From Haemaphysalis longicornis (taxonomy: Eukaryota > Arthropoda > Arachnida > Ixodida > Ixodidae), in the NCBI GenBank assembly GCA_013339765.2, contig CM023450.1, positions 41,114,711 through 41,178,710 of the forward strand: a DNA stretch of 64,000 bases, read 5' to 3'. Both the position numbers and the translations under genes were made by a program. The notes under the pieces were generated by a model. The model searched no databases, was not told the origin of the DNA, and worked only from the letters and a program-made list of their open reading frames with translations. How positions within the stretch are numbered: position 1 is the stretch's first letter; each line of letters begins with the position of its first letter. Shown here piece after piece: positions 1-11,100 of this stretch.

Positions 1-149
1 TGCCCGCAAGCAAAGTGATTTTCACATTTTAGAAACACGCTGCTTGCTGACCCTACAATGCCTGTTGCGGGCAAAGCTTTTCTGGGAGAAAAAAAAAAAA
101 AATGTTGCCTTTGGAAAAATTATTTCAGCCTGAAGGTCACAGACAAACC

Positions 150-835
150 ATGACGCTCACCTCTGGTACGGCCAGCTTATGTTGCACGAGCGGAGTTTGC
201 ACACTTTATTCCTTTGAACTACAGTCGAACAGGCTCTGTCACTGCTATACTAACTCAGCTGAACTTGCCGACACTCTTCGAATGGCGGGCAACTGCAAGA
301 CTAAAATTCCTCCACCTGTTTTACACAAAGTCGCTTAATATTAAAACTGAACGTTACATCCAGAAAAGATCATCACGCCCACTAAGACACAGAAGTCCTG
401 ATCAGATCGTGCCTATGACAGCAAGAAGAGACATGTTTAAATACTCTTTTTTTTTTCCACATGCCATCGAAGCGTGGAAAAGACTGCCACCTTCCGGGAA
501 ATAACGCAGCTGAACACCGTGGTGCATTTGAAAGGGCCATGTCGAGCTGTGTTATCGGCACACAGTAGTACCAAAGTGTGCAACTTTACATGTTTATGTT
601 GACAATCCTGCGTCGAAAGATTGTACCCATTTTGATTTTTGGCTATACTATAGGCCTGTGTTTGCATGTACAGTATGTGTTTTTTGTTGTAATGTAACGC
701 GTTTTCAGCTAGTTATACAGTGAAAATGAAAAATTGTTAAACCCGTCCTGTAGAATGCACCATGTACTATTTTGACCATCCACCCTGTAACGGCCTAATG
801 GCTAGCAGTGTAAATAAATGAAATGAATGAAACGA
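150..835 (+). mobile_element. 5'-truncated LINE (CR1/Jockey-like) 3' end inside an RBM8A intron
   Basis: The plus-strand frame at about 214-504 reads like the end of a non-LTR retrotransposon reverse-transcriptase ORF: YSRTGSVTAILTQLNLPTL, then ARLKFLHLFY, then FFFPHAIEAWKRLPP. About 300 bp of apparent 3' UTR follows, ending in an AATGAA-type tail near 815-835. The frame upstream is broken, so this is a dead fragment. The clade call rests only on this C-terminal pattern. Confidence 0.6.
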
Positions 836-1065
836 ACAGTTTGGCCGCCCCAAACAATTGGCAAGTTGCCACAGCTGCAAAAATAGATTGCTCTGCCGCA
901 GCACCGAACTCGCATGCAAATTCGCACCATCTAGTACGGGCTTTTCGTGAGCTTAACATTTACGCGAAATCCACGAAATTAGCGAAATTCGGGATGATGT
1001 ACTACCAACAGCGTTACATGATTGCAGATAGTTGTGCACGACAGTGATAAAGTGCAGGCACTTAC

Positions 1066-1143
1066 ATCTTTGCGGGCCTGGCTTGTCATTATCGTCAACT
1101 TCCATGGCATCATAGTCTCGGATGTCTTCCCTGGCGGTGCCAT
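1066..1143 (-). CDS. RBM8A: RBM8A coding exon 3
   Basis: 78 nt. The acceptor is ...ttttttgcag and the donor is GTAAGT. It encodes a stretch containing REDIRDYDAMEVDD and ends in GPQRS, immediately upstream of the RRM in known Y14 proteins. Confidence 0.92.
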
Positions 1144-1936
1144 CTGCAAAAAAGAGTGGGCGACCGGGACCCGGCTAAAACGATGACCTGGACGAATTGA
1201 ACGACTAGGAACTCGGGAACGCTGCTTACCTGATCCGAAACCCCTTCCTTTCCTTTTGCGGGCCCTTTCTTTAAGTTTCTGGACACTCTCTGGAACAGGC
1301 AATAGTGAGAACAGTCAGAACGGCATCAATACCGCAATTACAAACCACTGATCACGTCAAGCGGTAGACATATTTAAACGAAGATACGTAAACAAAAGCT
1401 CACAGGGTTGGAAAAAACAGACAACAAATGAAGAAGCCGATTCCTAGCCTTGCAGTAACAGACAACAAATGAAGAAGCCGATTCCTAGCCTTGTAGTAAC
1501 AGACAACAAATGAAGAAGCCGATTTCTAGCCTTGTAGTGTTCGCAACAAACGTCTCAACGACATGCGCAGCACCTGAAAGATGACTTTTTTGTAGGCGCA
1601 ACAGAGCAGTGGATTATAATAATATCCCTAGTCGATTCGACACTGTCTGTCGGTAAAACTGTTAACAATAAAGATGATCCTAACAATGCGTTTAGAAACA
1701 GAATCAATGAAAGAACTGAAGGCATTCGAAGTAAATACGAGCATGAACCAGTTGCGCTGTGCGCGCGGTCAAGATACAAGGGCGAGGCGTGCACATTGAA
1801 TTTTGATAAAAAATTGGATGTAGTATACAATGAGAATGAGTGTCACTTCAAAATATAGTTTTTGGCAAAACTCACGGTCTCCTTCTTCGTCAACTTCGAA
1901 GTCTTCTCCACCATCCAAATCTAAGACGTCCGCCAT
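1066..1936 (-). CDS. RBM8A: RBM8A / Y14 (tsunagi), first three coding exons; gene runs off the left edge
   Basis: Y14 is the RNA-binding core subunit of the exon junction complex. It pairs with MAGOH on spliced mRNA in the nucleus and acts in mRNA localisation and nonsense-mediated decay. Three coding exons are visible on the minus strand: 1936-1876, 1289-1230 and 1143-1066. Donors are GTGAGT, GTAAGC and GTAAGT, each acceptor ends in AG, and phases match at both junctions. The 66 residues encoded begin MADVLDLDGG, include KLKERARKRKGRGFGS (animal Y14 has KLKEKAKKRKGRGFGS) and end in KPGPQRS, the segment just before the RRM. The start ATG lies in AAAATGGCGG, a good context. The RRM and the C-terminal Arg/Ser tail are not in positions 1-1065 and must lie beyond the window. 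I see no frame damage. The order of conserved blocks makes another identity unlikely. Confidence 0.93.
1230..1289 (-). CDS. RBM8A: RBM8A coding exon 2
   Basis: 60 nt. The acceptor is ...tgttccag and the donor is GTAAGC. It encodes the basic KLKERARKRKGRGFGS block, which is highly conserved in Y14. Confidence 0.93.
1417..1539. repeat. Three tandem copies of a 41-bp unit
   Basis: Units start at 1417, 1458 and 1499, each beginning ACAGACAACAAATGAAGAAG, and are nearly identical. It lies in RBM8A intron 1, between coding exons 1 and 2. Confidence 0.95.
1876..1936 (-). CDS. RBM8A: RBM8A coding exon 1
   Basis: 61 nt encoding 20 residues from the initiator Met (MADVLDLDGGEDFEVDEEGD) plus one base. 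It is acidic like the N-terminus of animal Y14. The donor is GTGAGT at 1875 downward. Confidence 0.92.
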
Positions 1937-4900
1937 TTTCGCACGAGTCTGATGAGAATGCGGCGTGAAGGCAGCAGGCGGCGCTACGAACGGACGAACG
2001 CGAGCGTTTACTGCTTTGCTACCCAGGGTTTTTCTGGCGCTAGCAACGAATGCGACTCTAGTAAGACAGATGACAGCAGTAATGGTCTATTATTTCCCAC
2101 CACCGTGTTTGTTTTTACGAATGGAAGTTTGCGGTTCATTTTATAGCTACATTGACTTGCTAACTTTTGAATAGCCTAGCCGTCTATCCACTGCACCATG
2201 CATGCAAACAAAACCAATGAAACTGCGATCAAAAGCGAATAAGTGATAAGTTCGTCCAACGGCCAAGCTTATCACGATATTCACTCACCCAAACTGGAGA
2301 TCTTCACAAAATATTGTAGTTATTTCTTCCTTGTGTCTGGTTCCTGGCATGCTGGTCGTGGTCCAGTCGTCTATCAGTCACCTCCACGACTTTGCAGTTT
2401 GCTTTCCATCACACATATTTTGATGGATGCAAATCGTGTTTCCTTTCTGCAGACCACTGATGCCGCATTTCGGTGTGCTGGGCCCTTCGATATGGGCCTT
2501 TGGCCTTTCCAGCACACCCCAGACCTCGTGGGCTGAAATAATAAAGTTCATTGTCTGTCTGTCTGTGTTGTTATTACTTTGGGCTAAAGTGACCATATTC
2601 CTCAGACCCCAAAGCGGGACGGGGTGGAAGCAGGTGTGTAAGAAAAAAACGTGGCACATAGTTTTACTATGTACATGCGGCCTTCCTTGTCCTCCATGTT
2701 TTTTCCTGGTCAGTAAACTATACTTCTTTCTTGAGTGAATTGCCCGCAACAGATCATTTTTTCATATGCGAGTGTAGTACTGCTCGCACGTCATGTGCAG
2801 ATTCACCTTAAGCATCAGCATTGCTTTGAGTGCGTCAAATAAATCTGCATGCATCTTACCCGCAGTCCACGTTATTTACCAAGAAAAACACGGTAGGTAT
2901 CCACAGTGGGTTTCCACTGATGGGTTTGTTCATGGCAAGTCCATGGCGTACTTGAAGATTGATTTCTATTGTTGCACTGCACGCCATTTGTTTCGAAGTG
3001 CTGAAGCACGTACACCTAGTGTTCCTCAAACACAGTAGGGTGTGTAGAACGGCTTGTTGTTACAGTAGCTGTAACTTCAAGAAAGCAGCTCAGATGCCGG
3101 GACCAATCAAAAAACACACAATACTGCCACTGTGTTGTGTGTTTCTTGCTAGTCCCATTGTCGGTGCTGTTTTCTTGAAGCTGTTCAAACAGTTTCTTTT
3201 GGCTGTTCCATTCCTCCAGCTTTTAATTCATTCCACAGGGCTTGATACCCACATCTTCCATACTTTCAGCCGAAGGCAAGACAAAATGCTGTCCCATAAG
3301 CAGGCAGCCAGGACAGTGAGGTCACAGCCGCAAAACTGGGACATGTCCTGCCTACATCAGGGCGCCTGATCACTTCACTTTGGGCGTCTCCTTCACAGTT
3401 CTTCACTTACAAACAAATCAGCCTGCTGCCTCTTCAGAAAGTAAAGCACTAAATTATTGTACAGAAAACCTGCTTTACCTTGTGCTTTTCCAATTTTAAC
3501 CACGCTCTTACATTTAAGGCACAAAAACACAACTCCACTAACTAGGTCCACTATTTGCTTTTGCGATTGTGGTGCAACCACAAATGCGATGCACAAATGC
3601 GCGCAAGGTGCAAGTTTTGGCATCTACCTGGTTTTGTGATGCACAGTCCCTAACCGATGAAGGAAAAATAAGATACAGCCTCCCGTGCTATCTACTGGGG
3701 AGATAGTTTTTGCAAGTGTGGTGCAACAGTGTCTTGAAACTAGCTACCAAAGCGTGCGTGTAACTGACTGTGCCTCCTGGAATCCCAAGTTTGGCTCGCC
3801 AAGCTGAGATGCAGCGTTGAGAGGGATCTCGCAGGCCTACAAGGAGCCACTGCCAACTGGTGGCATCCCACCAAGGGAACGCTACAATTTTAAGTAGCAG
3901 TGAGTAAAAAAGACAGTTGGGAAAGGTAAAAAAAAAATCAGCAGTAGATGAAGTATTGCTAGTCCAGCATTACAAATGTGTTAACCTAACTTGCTCCTAT
4001 AACTTGATGAAGGTGGAGCGAGAGCATTTTACGCTGCATTTGGTCGACAGGCAACAACTCTGATGGCAGCTTTATCCGTCATTAGCTCACAAAAAAAGAT
4101 CTCTCTCCTGTATGGTTGAACGTAGATGGGTACAAGTTGAAAAGCCCTGGAAATGTCATACTGGAGTAGCTGTGGAAGTGCATGGCAAACTACAGAAACT
4201 TTTCTTCAAGTTGAAATTCAAACAAACAAACCTTGCCGATTACCACTCGGCAGCCATTTTAGTCCCACATGAAAAGAACCAAGCATCTGAAGTCCCTCTG
4301 CAGTCAATTCAAGCACTGCATACGCAGTCACACTTCTCTTTACTGTGAAGGGTGCTTGGGGTCTCTCTACTACGAGTTCCACTTCAAGTTCACTGCCCGA
4401 CAGATCCCCCTTTTTGCCTTGACTGCACACAAGATCAGCGGTGGGAGTGACAATGGCAGCTCGGCGAGTCAACACTGCACCGTGACGCACAACTGGCTCT
4501 GTGGTACTATTTTGTCTCACTACAGGAGAAAATGTACCAAACATGCTTTGCTTCCTGCACTTCATCTGCTACTATAACGAAGTTCACTCGTGACTGCGTG
4601 CTTCAAATACTTACCTTTCGAAATGAAATAAACATGCTTGTCCGTAGGTATAACTGGAGTAAGCCGATTCCAAGCGCACATACATGGTCGTAAGCACGTT
4701 GACTTTCACATGAAGCTATTATTCGGAAAAAGCGGCTTCACTACAAGAGAATCACTGTGATAAATTGATGCGGGCCCTTTAGTATTTACTCATTCTTGTT
4801 ACTACCACTACTGTTACGCAGTACTGCTTTCGTTTTACCAAATCACGAAATGTGCTTAATTCACAACTGAAAATTTGTGGCGTAGTTCAGCAACAATGCA

Positions 4901-6139
4901 CCAAATCAAGATGGCCAGTGCACGCAGGTTCACGGAGTAATTGGTGTAACTTTCTCTTTTTTCCGGGCTAAGATTGAAAACGTTAGTAAGTGGCTCATTG
5001 AGGGAAAGAGGCACAGTGCCAGAAATGCTGAGTGAATATTCTGGCTCCTAAAAGGAGTGTGCCATGTGCTTCATAAATAAAACTACAGAAAGTGTGTACT
5101 GCTAAGCAATGCATGGGCATGCGACACAACATGGGAAAAGTGAAGAGCTTCTCTTGGCCAGTGGTGCAGCAGTCACCAGTGAGCGACTGGTGCTCTGCAG
5201 GTGTTCAATTGGACACTAATGTTGTCACATTTACAACCCGTAAGAAGTTCATGCATGTCTATGTCTATACAAAGTTTTTTTTGTAGCAGCATTTAATCAC
5301 CATTTTTCATAGCGGCAGAAAGCACTATTGCTCGCGATATCGCACTCTGCCTCAATGAACCACGGAATCATCTGAAATGGCTTCAATGGCCGCACCAACT
5401 ACAGCACCAAAGTTGTCGTTTGGTGGGAGCAGAGACCTGGGCAGCGGAGATATCGCACGTATTTTGACCAAGACGAAAGGCTTTTTCAACGAGCCTAAGA
5501 CCGTGGAAGAGACAGCCCTTGTGCAAGAATGCTGTTTGAGAGGAAGACTTGGACCACCTCCGATGCACTTAAGGGTGACCAAATATGCCCATTCCCCATG
5601 CCAGATCGCTCCAAATCCTGTCAAGCAGAACCACTCAAGGAAATGCTAAGTGCGCAAGGCTTTTTAAAAGAAAGAAAAGTGAAAGTTGCTGGGAGTACGA
5701 GTAGCATGGTTCCGCTTCGCACATGACCAAGCGCTTCAAATTTTTCGCAATGTGAAATGCACGCGACTTCTCATTTTAGAGCATGTAGCACTAGTAACAG
5801 GGGAAAAAAAAAAAACGGAAGAGCAGGCAAAATAGGTGCACAAAGGCTAAGCAAACAAATTACTCTAAGCTAAACAAATGTGCATTGCGCATCACTGCAA
5901 GGGAGAATTTCCTTTCATTACCAAGTAAATTGCGCAACCGGACCTGAAGGTTGACAATATGCTTGGAATTGCAAATGGGTGTGGCACTTCTAGCAAGTTC
6001 CGAAACGCTATCTAACTGCCACCAACACAGTTATGTATAGCGAGAGAATTGTCCATAGCAGGGAGCATTGCTTTCACAAGCATCACCACTTGCTGGTGAA
6101 CCTGCGTACAATGGCTCACCAAAAGATTTGGAATGGTCA
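1937..6139. other. Intergenic region with no firm gene
   Basis: This lies between the 5' end of RBM8A and the GATAD2 3' end. It should include the RBM8A promoter just above 1936. A stretch at about 2,420-2,570 ends in AATAAAG followed by CTGT repeats and looks like a retroelement tail. Several frames are open at 5,352-5,649 on both strands, so none can be called. The one weak exon candidate, at 4,218-4,562, is listed separately. Confidence 0.5.
4218..4562 (-). CDS. Possible exon of an unidentified minus-strand gene
   Basis: Not recognised. On the minus strand an AG (…agtagcag) at about 4563 is followed by 115 open codons starting MKCRKQSMFGTFSPV, with even codon use and no low-complexity sequence. 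A GTAAGT donor lies only about 50 bp upstream of that acceptor, which is short for a tick intron, so the local model is doubtful. It could be an exon of a small gene between RBM8A and GATAD2, or transposon-derived. Confidence 0.25.
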   Translation of the reverse strand, partial: KCRKQSMFGTFSPVVRQNSTTEPVVRHGAVLTRRAAIVTPTADLVCSQGKKGDLSGSELEVELVVERPQAPFTVKRSVTAYAVLELTAEGLQMLGSFHVGLKWLPSGNRQGLFV

Positions 6140-6311
6140 TTAACCCTTTCCGGTCCGGACCTTTTACCCATTTGTGAGAAAAAAGTGAAAAAATCGCAAA
6201 ATTTAACCTTGAACACTCAAGTCAGGCATACCCTGACAGCGGACCGATACGGCCGTGTTTCCGTGTACAGAAGTGTCGGGCATGGCCCGACAACAGAGGG
6301 CAAAGGGTTAA
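6140..6311. mobile_element. TTAA-flanked piggyBac-like MITE
   Basis: TTAA at 6140-6143 and at 6308-6311 flank a 164-bp body that begins CCCTTTCCGGTC and ends GAGGGCAAAGGG. The TTAA duplication with CCCTTT termini is the hallmark of the piggyBac superfamily. It is far too short to encode a transposase. Confidence 0.75.
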
Positions 6312-6615
6312 AAACATTTTTTATGTAACACTACATGGTAGCAAAATGGACTCCAAAAGGTATTGAAGAAATGGGGCACTATAGTCCATGTGGTAACATA
6401 ATCGTCAATGCAACGATTGCTGCAATTCTGTGTTTTTTTTTTCCCCCCCTCACTAGTCAGCACATTGCTGCCGTTGCAATTGAGCGAGCCTGTGCCAACA
6501 GGCCAGCACTGGTCCTACATGCCTCGTGCAAACGCAAGCTACGGCTGCTTGTATTGAGAGACAGAGAAAAGGTATCACACAGTTTTTTGGAGGGCTACCC
6601 TCCACTGGATCACCC

Positions 6616-7261
6616 TTTATTGAAGCTGTCATCCAGAATCTCCGTTTACAAAATCCTTAGCCCAGGCTAACTGGTTTCCACAGCCCCAACTCCGGGTATT
6701 TTGCGTGGTGACAACAAAAACAAAGCAACACCTGCAGCGGCCACTGCAAGTGCCGACACGAAGACTGCAACGTACGCATGTGCACACACATACACACACA
6801 TACCTGCACACGTATGGAGAAAGAAACGTGAAGGCAAGGAAAGTTGGCAGAGAAAGGGGAAGAAAAAACTTAGAGAGCTTAAATACTGCCCTCGTGGGCA
6901 TAAGAAAACCAGGCAATAAAGTCCGTGATGCGCCCTTGCACTGACAAATATGCAACAGGTCCGCCTCGCTCGCCACTCCTTCTCCTCCCAACATGTGTGA
7001 AAAGTGTCCTCCTCTCCGCCGCACCTGGCCCCCCCCACCTCAGCGGCTCCCACCAAACTCAGAACTGCGAGTTCTCCCCACTGGGCAGGGGGGCGTCACC
7101 AGTCTCAACGCACCGCTTCGCCACGGCCACGTAACCTCGACCCGCCATCCGCTTCACCCGGCAGATGGGAAGGACACCTCGGGGAGACTCTTCCACCGCT
7201 GCCGGCCGGGCAGGCAGTGGGACTCATTCTTCAGCTGGCACACCCACGTGGCACAGAGTCA
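6616..7261 (-). terminator. GATAD2 3' UTR with polyadenylation signal
   Basis: On the minus strand a perfect AATAAA lies at 6621-6616, about 640 nt after the GATAD2 stop codon. No better signal is closer. The segment includes a CA-rich stretch around 6,781-6,805. The cleavage site itself was not determined. Confidence 0.5.
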
Positions 7262-8113
7262 TCACGTCTTCCAGTTGAGCGAGCCCTGGGCCATGGAGCG
7301 TGGCGGGATCATGTCGAGCAGGTACTGCCGGTGGAGATCGGCGGCAGGCGGCAGCTTCCCGGCCGCGCCTGCCGCGCCAGCAGCGCTCAGCATCTGGTAG
7401 GAGTAGGCGGCCAGCAGGGGCCCGAAGGGCAGCACGTGGGCAGGCTGGGGTCCCCCGCCGCCGGGCTGGGCCCCCGGCAGGGAGGCCAGCTGCTGCTGCA
7501 GCTGCTGTGCCTGGAGCAGCTGCTGGGCGCTCAGCTTGGGCAGGAACCCGCCGGCCCCGCCCCCGGCCGAGGAGCCCAGGCGGGGCGGAGTGGGCGGCGG
7601 GGGGCGGGGTGGAGGCGGGCGGGGGCGAGGGGGCCACGCCGCCCCCGGCCAGGCGCTGCTCGATCTCCTGCTCCTGCTGCAGGGCCTTGACGAAGGCCGT
7701 CTTGAGGCGGTGCGTGTGCTCCGCCTTGAGCGCCTTCTTCAGGTTGGAGGTGACGCACGCCTCGCAGATGACCGCGGGGCGGCCCCCCGCGCGCCGCGTG
7801 TCCTGCCACTTCCACACGGGCGTGAAGTCCAGGCCGCACTGGCTGCAGGCGAAGGGCTCGGGGGGCGCCGCCCGCGCGCCGGCCTCCCCCTCGGTCAGGA
7901 AGCCCACCACTGTCTCCAGCCCCAGCAGGTACACAAACTCGGGGCTGCTCGCGTTGGGCACAAAGTGCATCTCGGGCGGGTGGGCTTGGGCGGCGGGGAT
8001 CTGCAGCAGCGTCTTCTCCAGCGCTTGCGCCCAAGGGCCAGCTTGGCCGGCCGCACTGGACGCTGCGCGGGGCTCTGGTTGTCCACCGCTGGGCTCAGGC
8101 TCGGCGGCGTCCC
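7262..8113 (-). CDS. GATAD2B: GATAD2 exon 6: CR2 zinc finger and C-terminus
   Basis: The acceptor is ...ctgttgcag at 8114. The exon opens in the frame of GTPPSLSPAVDNQSPAQR and AKLAL, which continues exon 5 in phase 0. The finger region is read one frame over: PEMHFVPNASSPEFVYLLG, then CxxC, 23 residues, CxxC, then KKALKAEHTHRLK and EQEIEQRL. The frame must return at a run of six G at 7599-7604 to read FLPKLSAQQLLQAQQLQQQL and then YLLDMIPPRSMAQ, with the stop at 7264-7262. PPPKP, conserved in p66, also sits in the flank frame near 7,990. The spacing between the two CxxC pairs is longer than in human GATAD2A (17). Confidence 0.9.
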
Positions 8114-11100
8114 CTGCAACAGAGCGCAGGCACCGCTCTCGTCACTCTATCCCTCCATCGAGAGCTTCTGTTTCAACTTCGAGCACCTAATCCTTCTTCC
8201 AAGCACTGCACTGACGTCACGTGAGTACTTGCGATTGAAATTGTCAAAGCGCAGCCGCGGGATGGGAAGCGTAACTTGCATAAGCTGTGAAATAACGGGG
8301 GTGCATTGCCCAAATGAAAAGAAACTACACAAGAATGACACTGCTAAGCGGTTCGACACTGGGATAGTTCGGAATGCTGGTCCGACGATGCTACACGGGA
8401 AAGTTGGCTGTTTGCCGCGGCGTGGGCTAAGTTGCATTTTGGGCAAAAGTTCGCGCATCACCCGCACCGCAAGGTCACTCCAAAGTTACGTAAAACCACG
8501 CCGTCATTTGGAGACTGGTAAATTCTGATGAGTAACTCCAAGCTTTGAGCATCCTTTAGAGAGTTCCCCAGAGCGCGCCACATCATTAATGACAGCTGAA
8601 CGAATGAGTACCTAGCTGCTCCGTGCTTAATACAACTGGCATTGAACATCACCTCACAGTTGCTTCGCATCTTGTGGCACCGCTTTAAAGCAGTTTCGGC
8701 GAAATTCTGCCTTTTGGAGCAGTATGAAGCAAGAAAAGCGGATTGGAGCAGCGTGAAGCAAATGGAGCTGCACTTCCAGCCCTGCATACCTACATTCTCT
8801 TAAGGGGGGACGTGGCTTTCAAAATCAACTTTTTTATTTCTTTGTGGATTTTGATGAAAATTGGCACAGCAACTGGAAATGCTTCTGTGATAACACCATA
8901 AATATTTCAAAGTAATATTTTGAAAACTTTTTTTATGTATGAAATTTTCTTTCTGTTCCGCTTGTACCGAGCTTGAGCGGCTTATAAAACACGATAGAAA
9001 ACTTGTTCGAAGTGCTTTCCATTCCCAAATGAATGGGCGAGGTCGTGACAGTTTTAGAATTTTTTTTTTACAACACAATGTTTTTTAGTTTTCATTTTTT
9101 TAGAGGTTAATGTGCAACAGGCATGTCAACTGTGAACGATTATTTGATTAAAAAAATCACAAAAAACAAATCTGGAAAACCAAAAGTGTCACGACCTGAA
9201 CAGTTCATCAAGGAATGTAATGCAAGAAACGGAATCAAAATAGACCCAGCGGTCACGAAGAAATCCCTGGAACAAGCGACACAGGTGGCAAAAAAAAAAC
9301 TGTTTTGAGAAAACGGCTTCCGAAGTTGCAACATAGGTTTCACATATCAAAAGTCGTCACGGTTGTAGCCTTTCATGTCCTTTTGAACATGGGGCTTCTG
9401 GAAGGCTTTGCCTTGAAATTGTAGTGCCTTTTACAGCCTTTCTCTTTCCAGAAAACATCATTTTCAGCTCCTCCGTGAAGAGTACATACCCCCCTTTGCA
9501 AACCAAACGGAGGGGGAGATGGGTTTCAATGGGCTTTCAATGCAAAGTAGGTTAGCTGGTTGGCTGTATCGCACTGGACAACCTCCTTTTGCAGTGTTGT
9601 CACCATGGCAACAAGTTAAGCATTTTTTTTACTTAAATTTGAACATTTTTGGCTTTTTTTTATGTTTTATCTTGCCTGGCACAGCAACTTAGTACTCATA
9701 CGTGCAGGTGTTCATTGCCAAAAGTTTGCATACCACAAGGATGAAAATGAGCTACTTTGAAGCTTGGTAGAGTATTCTGCATCAACTCCCAACTTCAATG
9801 CAAGAGCATATTTTTTACTACTTTTGACATTCGAGGCATCCAATATTTCTCGCAGCACAGCCAGTATGCCCTGAGCAATGGTATCAATAATTTCCCTAAA
9901 AAATCACTGTTAAATGCTGCCACAGTAACGTACATTTTTAACGCAGAGAGCATATTTTTATTCCTATATTACTAACTCAAACCTGTTTGCATGAAAATTA
10001 CAAGTGCACGGGAAACGTTGTGCAAGAAAGGCGATATGGCTCGCGCGCATCGCAGCGCACGCTTCCCGCGACATATCGAACTTTGATTATACCTGATATG
10101 GCTGGTCAGGTCGCTTTTAAAGGAGCCATGAAGAGAAAACACAAGTTTGGTTCATTCAAAAGATTGTCTCGTTAGAATCATACTGACACCACTTTTAACG
10201 TAAACTTCGCTCAAATAAGCTACATAATTAGGAAAAACGGGAATGGTCATGCGACCCACCAGCTCATTTCCCGCAACAGAACCTGTGATGTCACATGGGC
10301 TAAGCTCTGCGATTGGCGGAGGCTGGCAGAAGCAGACGCAAATTAGGTAGAGCTTACAAACTAGACGAACGAGCGATTTGCGCTTAAATTTAGGGCACAT
10401 TCTTTACAAAGCAATAGGAATGATGGGACAAACAGTGGAAGTTACGAAAGCACATGTAAACATAGAAGTACTGATGCGTTCTGCTGTTCGTACTGCACAC
10501 AGCATGCTTTGTTTAGCTGCACAGCACTATGGGGCTTGGGGTTGTCCCTCAGACGGACACTGGCCGATTGACGCAAGCAACGGTGTCTTACGTGACCCCA
10601 TTTGTCGAGCGAGCACTGTTTCAGGGAACGAATATTTTCTCCCAGAACAAAAACAAGCCAGGTTTAAATGCGGGCAAAAACAAACCAAACGCTTGCCATG
10701 GTAGTGGTGGCGCCATCTAGGTTACGGAACGTAAGAAGAACCGCGGGAACAAACCAACACCGCTACAGGGTGGAGACAACCTTTGAACGGTCCCGTGCGC
10801 CGCAATTGGGCCAACGGGCTCAACGCGTTATTCTTTTCGTTTCCCACGAGACCATAGCAACGCAAAACAGACAATATGATTCAAACTTCTTCAGTAAACG
10901 CGTTGCAGCGATAATTTTTAGCGCGGTTTTGACACAATGACTTGCTTCGCTCTTGCGGGGCGAGCGAGCAACCGAACATGGCTGGCGCCAGCGTTACGTG
11001 TCTCTACCCTGTACGGCGGATGCGTAAATGAAGGTACTCTAGGCTGCAGAGCGGTCGGTTCCCGTGATGTCACTTGGGACCACGAAAACGCACGATTGAG

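Noticed and set aside
1417..1539. CRISPR-like array
   Set aside because: Three contiguous 41-bp tandem units with no spacers, in a eukaryotic intron.
7004..8528. Long plus-strand open frames (up to 330 codons)
   Set aside because: They are antisense to GATAD2 exon 6; high GC removes stop codons. Peptides are Arg/Gly/Pro-rich with no domain.
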